The notes beneath the pieces are model-generated. The model saw only the letters and a list, made by a program, of their open reading frames with translations. It ran no database searches and was not told the origin of the DNA. From assembly GCF_013141865.1 (NCBI RefSeq), contig NZ_RCST01000001.1:1488001-1552000 (forward strand): a stretch of DNA of 64,000 nucleotides, in the 5' to 3' direction. Every line of letters begins with the position of its first letter. Positions within the stretch are counted from its first letter, which is position 1. This document shows, one piece after another, positions 63,070-64,000 of this stretch. Source of the stretch: Methylomonas sp. ZR1 (GTDB lineage: Bacteria; Pseudomonadota; Gammaproteobacteria; Methylococcales; Methylomonadaceae). A program made the translations under genes and the position numbers.

Positions 63070-63912
63070 ATGAAAACAAGCACACGCATTGTGGCTGCGT
63101 TGGCATTGGGCTTTGGTTTTTCCACAGTTCAAGCCGAACAGCCGGTTTTAAAAGTCTGCACGGCTGAAAACGAAATGCCTTACTCCAATAAAAACGGCGA
63201 AGGCTTTGAAAACAAATTGGCGCAGTATGTGGCCGAACAACTGGGCCGTAAATTGGAAACCGTCAGCTGGACAGATCCGCGCTACTTTATCCGCGATTAC
63301 CTGGATAAAGGCTTGTGCGACGTGGTAATGGGCGTCGATGCCGGCGACCCGCGTTTGTTGACCACGGCACCTTACTACCGGTCCGGCTATGTCTTTATCA
63401 GCCGCGAAAAAGACGGGTTGGACTTGCAGAACTGGGATAGCCCGGCCTTGAAGCAAGCCCAGCGGATTGCTTTCGCACCGGGCTCTCCGGCCGAAACCAT
63501 GCTGCGGGCCATCGGCCGTTACAACGATATGTTCAATTACCAACAAGAGTTGGCCGGCTTCAAGTCCAAACGTAACCAGTACGTCAAGTACGACAACGAC
63601 AAGCTGGTTAACGAAGTGGCTTCCGGCAAAGCGGAAATCGCCATCTTGTGGGGGCCCGCCGCGGCCCGCTACGTGAAGGCATCGGCCACGCCGCTGACGA
63701 TGACGGTCATTCCGGACAACGCCAAGCGCGCCGACGGCGAAAAGGTAGGTTTGCATTACAGCACCGCCATCGGTGTGCGCAAGGACGACAGCGCTTTGCT
63801 GGGGCAATTGAACAAAATCATCAAAGACGGGCAGGACAATATCGAAGCGTTGCTGGAAGCGGAAGGCATTCCGTTGCTGGATCAACCCGAAACAGCCGTG
63901 TCCATGAACTAA
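63070..63912 (+). CDS. mxaJ: MxaJ, periplasmic methanol dehydrogenase accessory protein
   Basis: A 280-residue protein with a signal peptide (MKTSTRIVAALALGFGFSTVQAE). The mature part has the fold pattern of periplasmic solute-binding proteins (LKVCTAENEMPYSNKNGEGFENKLAQYVAEQLG, then CDVVMGVDAGDPRLLTTAPYYRSGYVF). MxaJ is required for active methanol dehydrogenase and is thought to act in its assembly or maturation. The start at 63070 is preferred to upstream frame codons because of the signal peptide. It follows mxaF after 146 bases of palindromic sequence and precedes mxaG by 14 bases. Confidence 0.95.
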   Translation: MKTSTRIVAALALGFGFSTVQAEQPVLKVCTAENEMPYSNKNGEGFENKLAQYVAEQLGRKLETVSWTDPRYFIRDYLDKGLCDVVMGVDAGDPRLLTTAPYYRSGYVFISREKDGLDLQNWDSPALKQAQRIAFAPGSPAETMLRAIGRYNDMFNYQQELAGFKSKRNQYVKYDNDKLVNEVASGKAEIAILWGPAAARYVKASATPLTMTVIPDNAKRADGEKVGLHYSTAIGVRKDDSALLGQLNKIIKDGQDNIEALLEAEGIPLLDQPETAVSMN

Positions 63913-63926
63913 ACAGGAAACCTTGA

Positions 63927-64000
63927 ATGAAATTGAAAACATTTTTGACTGGCGCCGTGCTGTCGATGTCAGCGCTGGCGGCAAGTGCTGTCCAGGCCGA
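63927..64000 (+). CDS. mxaG: MxaG, cytochrome cL (partial, runs off the window)
   Basis: Only the first 24 codons are visible. They form a signal peptide (MKLKTFLTGAVLSMSALA, ending ASAVQA) behind an AGGAAA site. The position directly after mxaJ and the known mxaFJGI order identify it as the cytochrome cL gene, the electron acceptor of methanol dehydrogenase. The heme site lies beyond the window, so the call rests on order. Confidence 0.8.
   Translation, partial: MKLKTFLTGAVLSMSALAASAVQA

Overview
The window reads as a chromosomal segment of a gammaproteobacterial methanotroph, most likely Methylomonas or a close relative of the Methylococcales. The strongest evidence is the start of a methanol dehydrogenase operon at the right end: mxaF (61115-62923), mxaJ (63070-63912) and the first codons of mxaG (63927 to the window edge), with a divergent response regulator of the MxaB type upstream (59937-60608, minus). 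MxaF has Ala, not Asp, two residues after the catalytic Asp, so it is the calcium-type enzyme and not XoxF. The left end carries the typical gammaproteobacterial cluster nrdR-ribD-ribE-ribBA-ribH-nusB-thiL-pgpA.

Layout. 1-3.1 kb: metZ, a tandem PilZ protein, glutaredoxin and a class II aldolase. 3.1-12.5 kb: an MscK-type channel, then the riboflavin/nusB/thiL/pgpA operon. 12.7-16.4 kb: a secreted HbpS/GlcG-like protein, initiator tRNA-fMet with its promoter and terminator, a broken GFA gene, a hydrolase and an AraC regulator. 16.4-21.7 kb is an accessory island. It holds two copies of a 113-bp palindromic repeat, an IS3-family remnant, a HigB toxin fragment followed by an intact HigA-like antitoxin, a RelB-like antitoxin followed by a RelE fragment cut short at the repeat, and a visibly AT-rich block with a stand-alone TIR protein and a TIR-NTPase gene split by a one-base frameshift. 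21.7-30.4 kb: a membrane protein, a TetR/O-methyltransferase pair, small unknown genes, and a GH30 hydrolase converging on a large glycoside phosphorylase-like protein.

30.9-36.9 kb is a FecI/FecR/TonB-receptor/PepSY iron-uptake locus with an inverted vapBC module between fecR and the receptor gene. 37.3-43.9 kb is an RND efflux operon with a divergent TetR regulator and a clear palindromic operator candidate. 44.5-56.4 kb is a two-partner secretion locus in which a SapC-family gene lies between the TpsB transporter and a 3129-residue TpsA exoprotein built of two different repeat arrays. 56.6-59.5 kb has a periplasmic SRPBCC protein and a secreted nine-heme cytochrome with two Ig-like domains. 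The mxa locus then closes the window.

The best candidates for an undescribed system are the TIR plus TIR-NTPase pair (an intact TIR beside a TIR that lacks the catalytic Glu and is joined to a P-loop NTPase; defence-like by architecture) and the TpsB-SapC-TpsA surface-protein locus. All functional statements rest on motifs and remembered family features; no database search was run.
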